From positions 1,054,001 to 1,118,000 of the forward strand of contig CAVUMX010000003.1 in NCBI GenBank assembly GCA_963742725.1: DNA of 64,000 bases, given 5' to 3'. The position numbers and the translations under genes are program-made. Within the stretch, counting starts at the first letter, position 1. Every line of letters starts with the position of its first letter. Shown in pieces: positions 26,302 to 33,460 of the stretch. The notes below the pieces were generated by a model that saw nothing but the letters and a program-made list of their open reading frames with translations, had not been told where the DNA came from and made no database searches. Source of the stretch: CAVVAL01 sp963742725 (GTDB lineage Bacteria; Actinomycetota; Actinomycetes; Mycobacteriales; Cryptosporangiaceae).

Positions 26302-29169
26302 ATGCTCGATCTCGTGACCATCCGCACCAGCAGCACCGCCGTCGTCGGGCGGGACAACGAGCTGTCCCAGCTCTCCGCTGCCCTCAAGCGGGCGCGGTCC
26401 GGCGAGGCGGCGGCGGTGCTGGTCGGCGGCGAGGCCGGTGCCGGCAAGACCCGGCTTGTCGAGGAGTTCAGTGCCCGCGCGTCCACGGGGGGCGTGCGGG
26501 TACTGCTCGGCCGGTGTGTGGAGCTGGGGGAGGAGGGGCTGCCGTTCGCGCCCTTCGTCGCCGCGCTCCGCGAGATCCTGCGGACCGACGGGCCCGCCGC
26601 GTTCGGCGGGCAGGACCAGGACTTCGCCCGGCTGCTGCCGGAGCTGGGGCCGGCCGGTCCGCAGGTCGCCGGGCGCGGCCAGCTGTTCGAGCTGGTGGCG
26701 TCCCTGTTCGAGCGGCTCGCGGCGGAGCGGCCGTTGCTGCTGATCCTGGAAGACCTGCACTGGGCCGACCGGTCGACGCGTGACCTGCTCGGCTTCCTGC
26801 TCCGGTCCGGGCGTGGCGTGCGCGCGATGATGGTCGCGACGTACCGCACCGACGAGCTGCACCGCGGCCATCCGCTGCGGCCGTTCCTCGCCGAACTCGA
26901 CCGGGTCCGCAGCGTCGAGCGGCTGGAACTGGCCGGCCTCGACCGGGACGCGACCGCCGCGATCATCGCCGACCTGCGCGAGGAGGCACCCCGCCCGGCG
27001 GTGATCGACAGCATCTACGAGCGGTCCCAGGGCAACGCGTTCTTCATCGAGGAGCTGGCCGGGCACCCCCAGGGCGACTGCGGCCTGCCGGACACGCTCC
27101 GCGATCTGCTCCTGACCCGGGTCGACGAGCTGCCGGAAACCGCCCAGCAGGTGCTGCGGATCGCCGCCGCCGGCGGGGGGCGGCTCGGCCACCGGCTGCT
27201 GAGCCAGGTCGCCGGGGTGTCCGAACCGGAGCTGGACGGTGCGTTGCGCGCGGCCGTCGCCGCCCAACTCGTGGTGGCCGACGCCGACGGCGACGGGTAC
27301 CGGTTCCGGCACGCGCTGGTCCGCGAGGCGGTCCACGACGACCTGCTCCCCGGCGAGCACGCCCGGCTCCACGCCCGGTACGCGGCCGCGATCGAAGCCG
27401 ACCGCTCGTTGGTCGGCGCCGCCCGTGCGCCCGCCGAGATCGCGCACCACTGGTACGCCGCGCACGACCGTCCGCGCGCCCTGGTCGCCGGCGCGCTGGC
27501 CGCCGCCGACGCCGGCGAGCGGTACGCCTTCGCGGAACAGGGCAGCCTGCTGGAGCGCGTGCTCGAACTGTGGGAGCTGGTGCCGGACGCCGCCGAGCAG
27601 ACCGGCCTGGACCGGCTCGCCGTCCTGGAGAACGCCGTTGCGGCCTCGCTGGGCGCCGGCGACTTCATGCGCGCGCTCAAGCTCACCAAGGCCGGGCTCG
27701 CCGAGGTCGACCTCGAGGCCGCGCCGCTGCGCGCCGCTCGCCTGCTGGAGCAGCGGGCCAAGGTACTGCGGCTGATGGCCAAGAGCGACGGCCTCACCGA
27801 GCTGCGCCGCGCCCACGCGCTGGTGGCGCCGCTGCCCGCCTGCCGGGAGACCGCTCAGGTGCTGGCCGCCGTGGCGGCGGGGCTCATGCGCGGCGGCACC
27901 CCGGAGGAGATCGACGCCGCGGCATCGGCTGCGATCGCCGCCGCCGGCGAGATCGGTGACGCGGCCCAGAGGGTAAGCGCCGCGATCACGTACGCACGGG
28001 TGTGCAGCCACTACGTCCGGCTGGACGAGGGCCTCGCCGACATGCGCCGGGCCGCCGAGCTGGCCGAACGCACCGGCGACCTCGACGGGCTCGCCCACGC
28101 CCGGGTCAACATCTCCGACGTGCTGTACGAGCTGGGCCACTACAGCGAGGCCGCCGAGACCGTGCGGGCGTCCGGCGACGAGATCCGCCGGGTCGGCATC
28201 GGCAAGACCAGCAGCGTGTACCTGGTCGGCAACCACGCCGACGCGCTGCTCGCGCTGGGCCGGTGGGACGAAGCCGCCGCGCTGCTGGAGGACGTCCTGC
28301 GGTTCGACCCGCCCGGCGTGCTGGCGCTGTCCGCGCTCATCCCGCAGTCCTGGCTGCGGCTCGCGCGGGGCGATGCGGCCGCCGCCGAGTCGGTCAACCC
28401 GGCGCTGGCCTACCTGAGCCGGCCGTACGTCGACGCCCAGTTCCGGCTCCCGCTGCTGGAGCTGCGGGTGGCGTACCTGATGGCGCAGGGGGAGTCGGGC
28501 GAGGCCGTCGACGCGGCGACCGCCGCGCTCGCCGACCCGGTGCTGCCGCGCTTCCCCCGGTACGCGTGGCCGGTGCTGTGCATGATCGGCGACGTGGTGC
28601 TGGCCACCGGCGACGCCGCCCTGCGCGCCACGCTGACCGAGATCGCCGCCGCGGTGCCCGTCAACCACCCGGCCGAACGCGCCTACGCCGCCGACGTCAC
28701 CGCGATCCTCGACGGGGGAGTCGACGCCCACACCGCGGCTGTCGCGGCCTGGCGTACCGACGGGCAGCCGTACCAGACCGGGCGCGCGCTGCTGCGCCTC
28801 GCGGCGGCACAGGCCGCGGCCGGTGACCGCTCCGCCAGCACGGTCGCCGTCGAGGAGGTCATCGTCCTCGCGACGGCCGTCGGCGCCGAACCGCTGCGGA
28901 CCGACGCGCTGACGCTCGCCCGCCGGATCGGCATCCGCACCCCGGCCGTGCCCACCGGCGGCCGCGACACCACACTGACCGGACGGGAACGGGAAGTGCT
29001 GCGCCTCGTCGCCGAGGGGTACAGCAACGGCCGCATCGCCGAGACGCTGTTCATCTCGCCGAAGACCGCCAGCGTGCACGTCTCCCGCATCATCGCGAAG
29101 CTCGCCGTGTCCAGTCGCGGCGAAGCGGCTGCCCTGGCCCACCGCCTGGGCCTCCTCCAGGCCGGCTGA
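26302..29169 (+). CDS. LAL-type LuxR family regulator with AAA ATPase domain
   Basis: This 955-residue regulator is similar in plan to the one at 1691-4564. Walker A GGEAGAGKT lies at about 42-50, Walker B LLLILEDLHWAD, then a helical repeat middle. The LuxR helix-turn-helix at the C-terminus contains LTGREREVLRLVAEGYSNGRIAETLFISPKTASVHVS. ATG 26302 begins the conserved region; GTG 26230, overlapping the end of the small gene, and GTG 26317 are alternatives. Ligand and targets are unknown. The nearest neighbours are the small protein upstream and, convergently, the PPOX enzyme. Confidence 0.9.
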   Translation: MLDLVTIRTSSTAVVGRDNELSQLSAALKRARSGEAAAVLVGGEAGAGKTRLVEEFSARASTGGVRVLLGRCVELGEEGLPFAPFVAALREILRTDGPAAFGGQDQDFARLLPELGPAGPQVAGRGQLFELVASLFERLAAERPLLLILEDLHWADRSTRDLLGFLLRSGRGVRAMMVATYRTDELHRGHPLRPFLAELDRVRSVERLELAGLDRDATAAIIADLREEAPRPAVIDSIYERSQGNAFFIEELAGHPQGDCGLPDTLRDLLLTRVDELPETAQQVLRIAAAGGGRLGHRLLSQVAGVSEPELDGALRAAVAAQLVVADADGDGYRFRHALVREAVHDDLLPGEHARLHARYAAAIEADRSLVGAARAPAEIAHHWYAAHDRPRALVAGALAAADAGERYAFAEQGSLLERVLELWELVPDAAEQTGLDRLAVLENAVAASLGAGDFMRALKLTKAGLAEVDLEAAPLRAARLLEQRAKVLRLMAKSDGLTELRRAHALVAPLPACRETAQVLAAVAAGLMRGGTPEEIDAAASAAIAAAGEIGDAAQRVSAAITYARVCSHYVRLDEGLADMRRAAELAERTGDLDGLAHARVNISDVLYELGHYSEAAETVRASGDEIRRVGIGKTSSVYLVGNHADALLALGRWDEAAALLEDVLRFDPPGVLALSALIPQSWLRLARGDAAAAESVNPALAYLSRPYVDAQFRLPLLELRVAYLMAQGESGEAVDAATAALADPVLPRFPRYAWPVLCMIGDVVLATGDAALRATLTEIAAAVPVNHPAERAYAADVTAILDGGVDAHTAAVAAWRTDGQPYQTGRALLRLAAAQAAAGDRSASTVAVEEVIVLATAVGAEPLRTDALTLARRIGIRTPAVPTGGRDTTLTGREREVLRLVAEGYSNGRIAETLFISPKTASVHVSRIIAKLAVSSRGEAAALAHRLGLLQAG

Positions 29170-29606
29170 TCCGCTCGCTGCGCCCCGCCCGCTCCGCCGG
29201 TGCTCCCCCGGATGGTGCCCGCTCCGCCTGTGGCCCCGGGACGGTGCCCGACCCGCCAGTGCTCGCGCGCACCGGCCCGGGGCTCGCGCGGGCGGCCCAC
29301 TGGACGGCTGTGCCGAGCGTGACGTACTGCGCTCGACGGGATCGGCCAGCCCGTGGCGCTGCCGCACGAGGGGACGTTCCGGACACTCCGGCGGCACCGA
29401 CCGGGCGTCCACTGTAGAATGCTCGGGGAAATCCACGTCTCGCGGCACACTCAATGGTGGATTTCCCCGAGTTCTCCAATGTGGACCATCTCTGGGTCCT
29501 CAGGGCGGCGAGGTGGTGCCTTCACACCCGCTCAGACCCGTCAGCGGCTACAACCCCGGTTCAGCGATATCGCCCAGGTCGGGAGGGGATGGCCGGCGCG
29601 GGCGGG
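29170..29606. other. 437-bp gene-free region after the LAL gene, with a long inverted repeat
   Basis: The first part repeats GC-rich phrases (GGTGC(T/C)C, CGCTCCGCC). No open frame has family features. At 29422-29471 there is a 15-bp perfect inverted repeat listed separately. The rest, 29472-29606, holds nothing I can name. Confidence 0.5.
29422..29471. repeat. Long inverted repeat CTCGGGGAAATCCAC / GTGGATTTCCCCGAG
   Basis: Perfect 15-bp arms (29422-29436 and 29457-29471) surround a 20-nt loop. Pairing continues imperfectly outward, with CCAC at 29409-29412 facing GTGG at 29481-29484. The element lies between convergent genes, so it may be a bidirectional terminator; its AT-rich arm and extended imperfect pairing also fit a MITE-like remnant. 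Confidence 0.6.
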
Positions 29607-30029
29607 TTAGAGGGTGATTCCCCAGGGGCCCATGCCGCGGATGCGGGTCGGCGCGATGCGGATGATGAAGCCGTCGGGGGGATTCGGCATCGGCGGGAAG
29701 GTGACGCCCGGCCCGATGTAGCGGTACGCCAGTTCCTGGAGGAGGGCGGCCCCGCCACCGTCGGTGACGCGCGCCGTGCCCTCGACGACGAGATAGTGCT
29801 GCATGCCGTACTGCTCGCCCTCGGCCTCGATGGACAGCGAGACCCGCTCGTCGCGGCCGATGTTGCGGAGCTTCTGGTCCGGCGCGAGCTTGCCGATGAC
29901 GATCTCGTCGCCGTCGAGGCCGACCCAGACGAGCGTGACGTGCGGACTCCCGTCCGCGTTGATCGTCACCAGATGGGCCAACCGGCCCGACTCGACCACC
30001 GCGCGCACCGACTCCGGCATCTCCACCAT
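29607..30029 (-). CDS. PPOX-class F420/FMN-dependent oxidoreductase
   Basis: This 140-residue split-barrel protein begins MPESVRAVVESGRLAHLVTINADGSPHVTLVWVG. That opening, IVIGKLAPDQKLRNIGRDERVSLSIE and the C-terminal FIIRIAPTRIRGMGPW are hallmarks of actinobacterial pyridoxamine-5'-phosphate-oxidase-like enzymes that use F420 or FMN. Some family members act on biliverdin or xenobiotics; the substrate here is unknown. ATG 30029 is preceded by TAGCGT plus 6 nt, a leaderless start. It is followed, convergently, by the LAL gene. Confidence 0.88.
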   Translation of the reverse strand: MVEMPESVRAVVESGRLAHLVTINADGSPHVTLVWVGLDGDEIVIGKLAPDQKLRNIGRDERVSLSIEAEGEQYGMQHYLVVEGTARVTDGGGAALLQELAYRYIGPGVTFPPMPNPPDGFIIRIAPTRIRGMGPWGITL

Positions 30030-30035
30030 GCCCCA

Positions 30036-30041
30036 ACGCTA
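30036..30041 (-). promoter_or_regulatory. Leaderless -10 element of the PPOX gene
   Basis: TAGCGT on the minus strand lies 6 nt before ATG 30029, and no ribosome site is present. Same geometry as mutA and iclR in this window. Confidence 0.5.
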
Positions 30042-30206
30042 GACCCGCGCGGTGGGCGGGACGGGTCAGTCCCGTGACGCGGGCGGGAATGGCTGTCTCG
30101 CCGGCCGGCCCCCGCCGCCGCTCGGGCGGCCACCTCCGCGGACAGCCTGTGCGGCCAGCCGCCGACAGGCAGGGGCCGCGACGGCTGGGCTCGGGCGGGC
30201 GACGGG

Positions 30207-30932
30207 TCAGAGTTGGCTCAGGAGGAAGGCGGTGGTGAAGCCGAGGCAGGTCAGGAGCCCGGCCGTGTTGCCGCCGTGTTCGTACGCCTCGGGCATCATC
30301 GTGTCCGAGAGCATCGTCAGGATCGCGCCGGCCGCGAACGCCTGCGTGACCGCCACGACCTCGGGCGAGGCCCCGCCGAGCAGTGCGTACCCGGCGCCTG
30401 CCGCCACGCTGGACAGCACCGCGACGCCGAGCCAGAGCCCGAGGATCCAGGCGGCGCTGCGCCCGGCCGTACGCAGCCCGGTGGCCGCCGACAGCGACTC
30501 GGGCACGTTGGAGAGGAACACGCCCGCGACCATGGCGGCGCCGATGTTCCCGCCGTCGAGCAGCGAGGCGCCGATCGCGACCGACTCCGGTATGCCGTCC
30601 AGGACGGTCCCCAGCACGATCGCGCTGGCCACCCCCGCGCTCTGCTGGCCACCGGACCGCTTGCGGTGCAGGCCACCCCGGCGGTCGAGCAGCCAGTCGC
30701 CGGCGAAGAACGTGAGCGCCCCGGCGGCGACCCCGATGACCAGGGGAAACGTGCCGCCCTGGGCGAAGGCGTCCGCCGCGAGTTCGAACGCGACGGCGCT
30801 GATGAGGACGCCGCCGCCGAACGCCATGACCAGCCCGATCACCCGTCCGGGCACGCGGAACACGAGCCCCAGGCCCGCGCCGACGAGCAGCGCCGCACCG
30901 CCGACGAATCCCCATCCCGCCGCTTCCCACAT
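30207..30932 (-). CDS. ZIP-family metal transporter
   Basis: This 241-residue membrane protein has about eight predicted segments and the ZIP pattern of a helix-IV LDGIPESVAIG motif and a helix-V NVPESLSAATG motif. In most ZIPs helix IV reads HNFPEG; here the His is Asp (LDGIPES), so the metal site is altered. A His-poor cytosolic loop (RRGGLHRKRSGGQQ) separates the third and fourth segments. Zinc or another divalent ion is the likely substrate. It is divergent from the GH5 cellulase gene with 137 bp between starts. Confidence 0.83.
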   Translation of the reverse strand: MWEAAGWGFVGGAALLVGAGLGLVFRVPGRVIGLVMAFGGGVLISAVAFELAADAFAQGGTFPLVIGVAAGALTFFAGDWLLDRRGGLHRKRSGGQQSAGVASAIVLGTVLDGIPESVAIGASLLDGGNIGAAMVAGVFLSNVPESLSAATGLRTAGRSAAWILGLWLGVAVLSSVAAGAGYALLGGASPEVVAVTQAFAAGAILTMLSDTMMPEAYEHGGNTAGLLTCLGFTTAFLLSQL

Positions 30933-30997
30933 ACCTGCATCATCCTGGTACGACCCGAATCGTTGACAATGCCCCGTCGCGGCGGTTCCATTTCGGC

Positions 30998-31010
30998 AGG
31001 AAACTTTCCT
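30998..31010. promoter_or_regulatory. AGGAAACTTTCCT palindrome upstream of the GH5 gene
   Basis: A perfect 13-bp palindrome (AGGAAA-C-TTTCCT) sits 60 bp before the cellulase ATG, just upstream of TAACTATT, a -10-like stretch. TTGACA at 30963-30968 is a -35-like hexamer. From memory, similar palindromes precede secreted hydrolase genes in actinomycetes and may bind a ROK- or LacI-type regulator; this is not verified. Confidence 0.5.
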
Positions 31011-31069
31011 AACTATTCCGTGGGTGGTGCGGAACCCGTGGGCTACTCCGCCGGAAGGAGAAACGCCCG

Positions 31070-32776
31070 ATGGACCGCAGGAGAACGATCGCAGTCTTAG
31101 CCGCCGCCGCTCTGGCCGCGCTGGTCATACCGGCCAGCACGCCCGCCTCGGCGGCAACCGTGAACTACGAGGCCGAGGACGGCACGATCAGCCAGGGCGT
31201 CGTCGAGTCCAACCACGCAGGGTTCAACGGACGCGGGTTCGTCAACTACGACAACGCGGTAGGCAGCTCGGTCACGCTGTCGGTGAACGCGCCGGCGGCC
31301 GGGCAGGCGACGCTGGTGTTCCGGTTCGCGAACGGGACGACGGCCAGCCGTCCGATGTCGATCGCCGTCAACGGCACGGTCGTCAACGCCGCGCTGGCCT
31401 TCCCCGGCACGGGCGCCTGGACGACGTGGCAGACCGCCACGATCACCGCGAACCTCAACGCGGGCGCCAACACCGTCAAGGCGACCGCCAACCTCGCCGC
31501 CGGTGGACCCAACCTGGACCGCCTGTCCGTGACCACCGCCGACGGCCCCGACCCCCAGCCGCCGACAATTCCGGGGAACCTCCGGTCGCCGAGCCAGTCC
31601 AGCACGTCGATCGCCCTCGCCTGGGACGCGTCCACGGACAACGTCGGCGTCGTCGGCTACGAGCTGAGCCGCAACGGCGGTGCCTGGACGCAGGTCGGCA
31701 ACGTCACGAGCCACACCGACTCGGGCCTCACCCCGGACACGGCGTACTCGTACACGGTGCGGGCCTACGACGCCGCCGGGCTGCGGTCGCAGTCCTCGAA
31801 CACGCTCGGCACCCGCACGAAGCCGACGGGCGGCGGCAGCACGCCGGTGGCGATCAACGGTCAGCTGCGGGTGTGTGGTCTGAAGCTGTGCAACCAGTAC
31901 GGCAAGCCGATCCAGTTGCGCGGCATGAGCACGCACGGGTTGCAGTGGTACCCGCAGTGCGTGAACAACGCCTCGCTCGACGCGCTGGCCACGGACTGGA
32001 ACGCCGACGTCATTCGCCTCTCCATGTACATCCAGGAGGGTGGCTACGAGACGAACCCGCGCAAGTTCACCGACCTCATGCACTCGCTGATCGAGGCGGC
32101 GACGGCGCGCGGCATGTACGCGATCGTGGACTGGCACCAGCTCAGCCCCGGCGACCCGAACTACAACCTGGCGCGGGCGAAGACGTTCTTCACCGAGATC
32201 GCGCAGCGGCACGGCAACAAGCCGAACATCCTGTACGACGTCGCGAACGAGCCGAACGGCGTCAGCTGGGCGACCGTGCGCAACTACCACCAGCAGATCA
32301 TCCCGGTCGTTCGCGCGCAGGACCCGGACTCGGTCATCCTGCTCGGCACCCACGGCTGGGGCTCGCTCGGCGTCTCCGACGGCCGCAACGAGACCGACGT
32401 GATCAACAACCAGGTGAGCTTCGGCAACGTGCTCTACACGTTCCACTTCTACGCGGCCTCGCACGGCGACGAGTACCTCAACACGCTGTCCCGTGCAGCC
32501 GACCGGATCCCGATGTTCGTCACCGAGTTCGGCACGCAAACCTATACGGGGGACGGTGGGAACAACTTCACGATGTCCCAGCGGTACCTGGACCTGATGG
32601 CGTCGAAGAAGATCAGCTGGGTCAACTGGAACTTCTCCGACGACTCCCGGTCAGGCGCCGTCTTCACCAGCGGCACCTGCCCGGGTGGTCCGTTCACCGG
32701 AACCAGCCGGCTCAAGCCCGCCGGCGTCTGGGTCCGTGACCGCATCCGCACACCGGACGACTTCCCGACCGGCTGA
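31070..32776 (+). CDS. Secreted GH5 endoglucanase with CBM35-like and FN3 modules
   Basis: This 568-residue enzyme has a signal peptide (1-29), a CBM35/CBM6-like module (about 31-163, NYEAEDGTISQG), a fibronectin type III domain (about 170-258), and a GH5 catalytic domain (about 268-560). The GH5 part opens GQLRVCGLKLCNQYGKPIQLRGMSTHGLQW. The acid/base is Glu394 (DVANEPNG) and the nucleophile Glu486 (VTEFGTQ). The pattern is that of GH5 subfamily 2 cellulases that cut internal beta-1,4-glucan bonds. AAGGAG precedes ATG 31070. A strong hairpin terminator follows at 32809-32842. Confidence 0.95.
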   Translation: MDRRRTIAVLAAAALAALVIPASTPASAATVNYEAEDGTISQGVVESNHAGFNGRGFVNYDNAVGSSVTLSVNAPAAGQATLVFRFANGTTASRPMSIAVNGTVVNAALAFPGTGAWTTWQTATITANLNAGANTVKATANLAAGGPNLDRLSVTTADGPDPQPPTIPGNLRSPSQSSTSIALAWDASTDNVGVVGYELSRNGGAWTQVGNVTSHTDSGLTPDTAYSYTVRAYDAAGLRSQSSNTLGTRTKPTGGGSTPVAINGQLRVCGLKLCNQYGKPIQLRGMSTHGLQWYPQCVNNASLDALATDWNADVIRLSMYIQEGGYETNPRKFTDLMHSLIEAATARGMYAIVDWHQLSPGDPNYNLARAKTFFTEIAQRHGNKPNILYDVANEPNGVSWATVRNYHQQIIPVVRAQDPDSVILLGTHGWGSLGVSDGRNETDVINNQVSFGNVLYTFHFYAASHGDEYLNTLSRAADRIPMFVTEFGTQTYTGDGGNNFTMSQRYLDLMASKKISWVNWNFSDDSRSGAVFTSGTCPGGPFTGTSRLKPAGVWVRDRIRTPDDFPTG

Positions 32777-32808
32777 GCGACTTTCGTAACGCGCTAGACC
32801 GTACGAAT

Positions 32809-32842
32809 CGGCGCCGACCTGCGGAAACGCGGGTCGGCGCCG
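32809..32842 (+). terminator. 15-bp GAAA-loop hairpin terminator after the GH5 gene
   Basis: CGGCGCCGACCTGCG pairs with CGCGGGTCGGCGCCG across a GAAA tetraloop, with one T-G pair, 32 bp after the stop. CCCGTTTT follows, giving a short U tract. Confidence 0.85.
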
Positions 32843-32935
32843 CCCGTTTTCCCGTGCGGGTTCTCGCGATGTGCGCCGGTGCCACCTCCCCCCATCCTCA
32901 TCAGGGTCGGGACACGACTGGGGAGGTCGCACCGC

Positions 32936-33460
32936 ATGAGCGTCGGCACACTGAGCGCCGAAGGGCTGGTCACGTTTCTCTACCGGCAGCACGGGCACGC
33001 GCTGCTCAGCTTCACCAGAAGGCTGACCTCCGGAGACCACCAGTGGGCCGAGGACGTCGTCCAGGAGACGCTGCTGCGGGCCTGGCGGTCGGCGGTGAAG
33101 GTCGACGACTCGCAGCCGCCCGTCCGGTCGTGGCTGTTCACGGTCGCGCGCCGGATCGTGCTGGACGGATACCGCCGCAAGTCCGCCCGCCCCGCGGAGG
33201 TCGGCGACGCGGTGCTGGAATGGCTGCCCGGCTCGGACGACGTCGACGAGCTGCTGTCGTCGCTGGCCGTCTCGGACGCGCTCGCCTCGCTGTCCGTGTC
33301 CCACCGGGACGTACTGCGGGAGATCTACTTCCGGGGCGCTACGGCCGAGGCGGCCGCAGTTTCCCTCGGCGTGCCGGTCGGCACGGTGAAGTCCCGGGCC
33401 CACTACGCGCTCCGCGCCCTGCGTGTCGCGCTGGAGGAACGCGGCCTGACCGCCGTCTAG
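32936..33460 (+). CDS. ECF-family RNA polymerase sigma factor
   Basis: This 174-residue sigma-70 family protein has region 2 (LYRQHGHALLSFTRRLTSG, AEDVVQETLLRAW) with RSWLFTVARRIVLDGYRRK, a short linker, and region 4 (LSVSHRDVLREIYFRGATAEAAAVSLGVPVGTVKSRAHYALRAL reduced to a single helix-turn-helix). It resembles the SigK/SigL-like ECF factors. No anti-sigma gene is adjacent, so control must come from elsewhere. GGGGAGGT precedes ATG 32936. The stop TAG shares CTAG 33457-33460 with the stop of the convergent gene. Confidence 0.9.
   Translation: MSVGTLSAEGLVTFLYRQHGHALLSFTRRLTSGDHQWAEDVVQETLLRAWRSAVKVDDSQPPVRSWLFTVARRIVLDGYRRKSARPAEVGDAVLEWLPGSDDVDELLSSLAVSDALASLSVSHRDVLREIYFRGATAEAAAVSLGVPVGTVKSRAHYALRALRVALEERGLTAV

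Noticed and set aside
29605..30077. Plus-strand frame opposite the PPOX gene
   Set aside because: Shadow frame; the minus strand has the PPOX family signature and a leaderless promoter.
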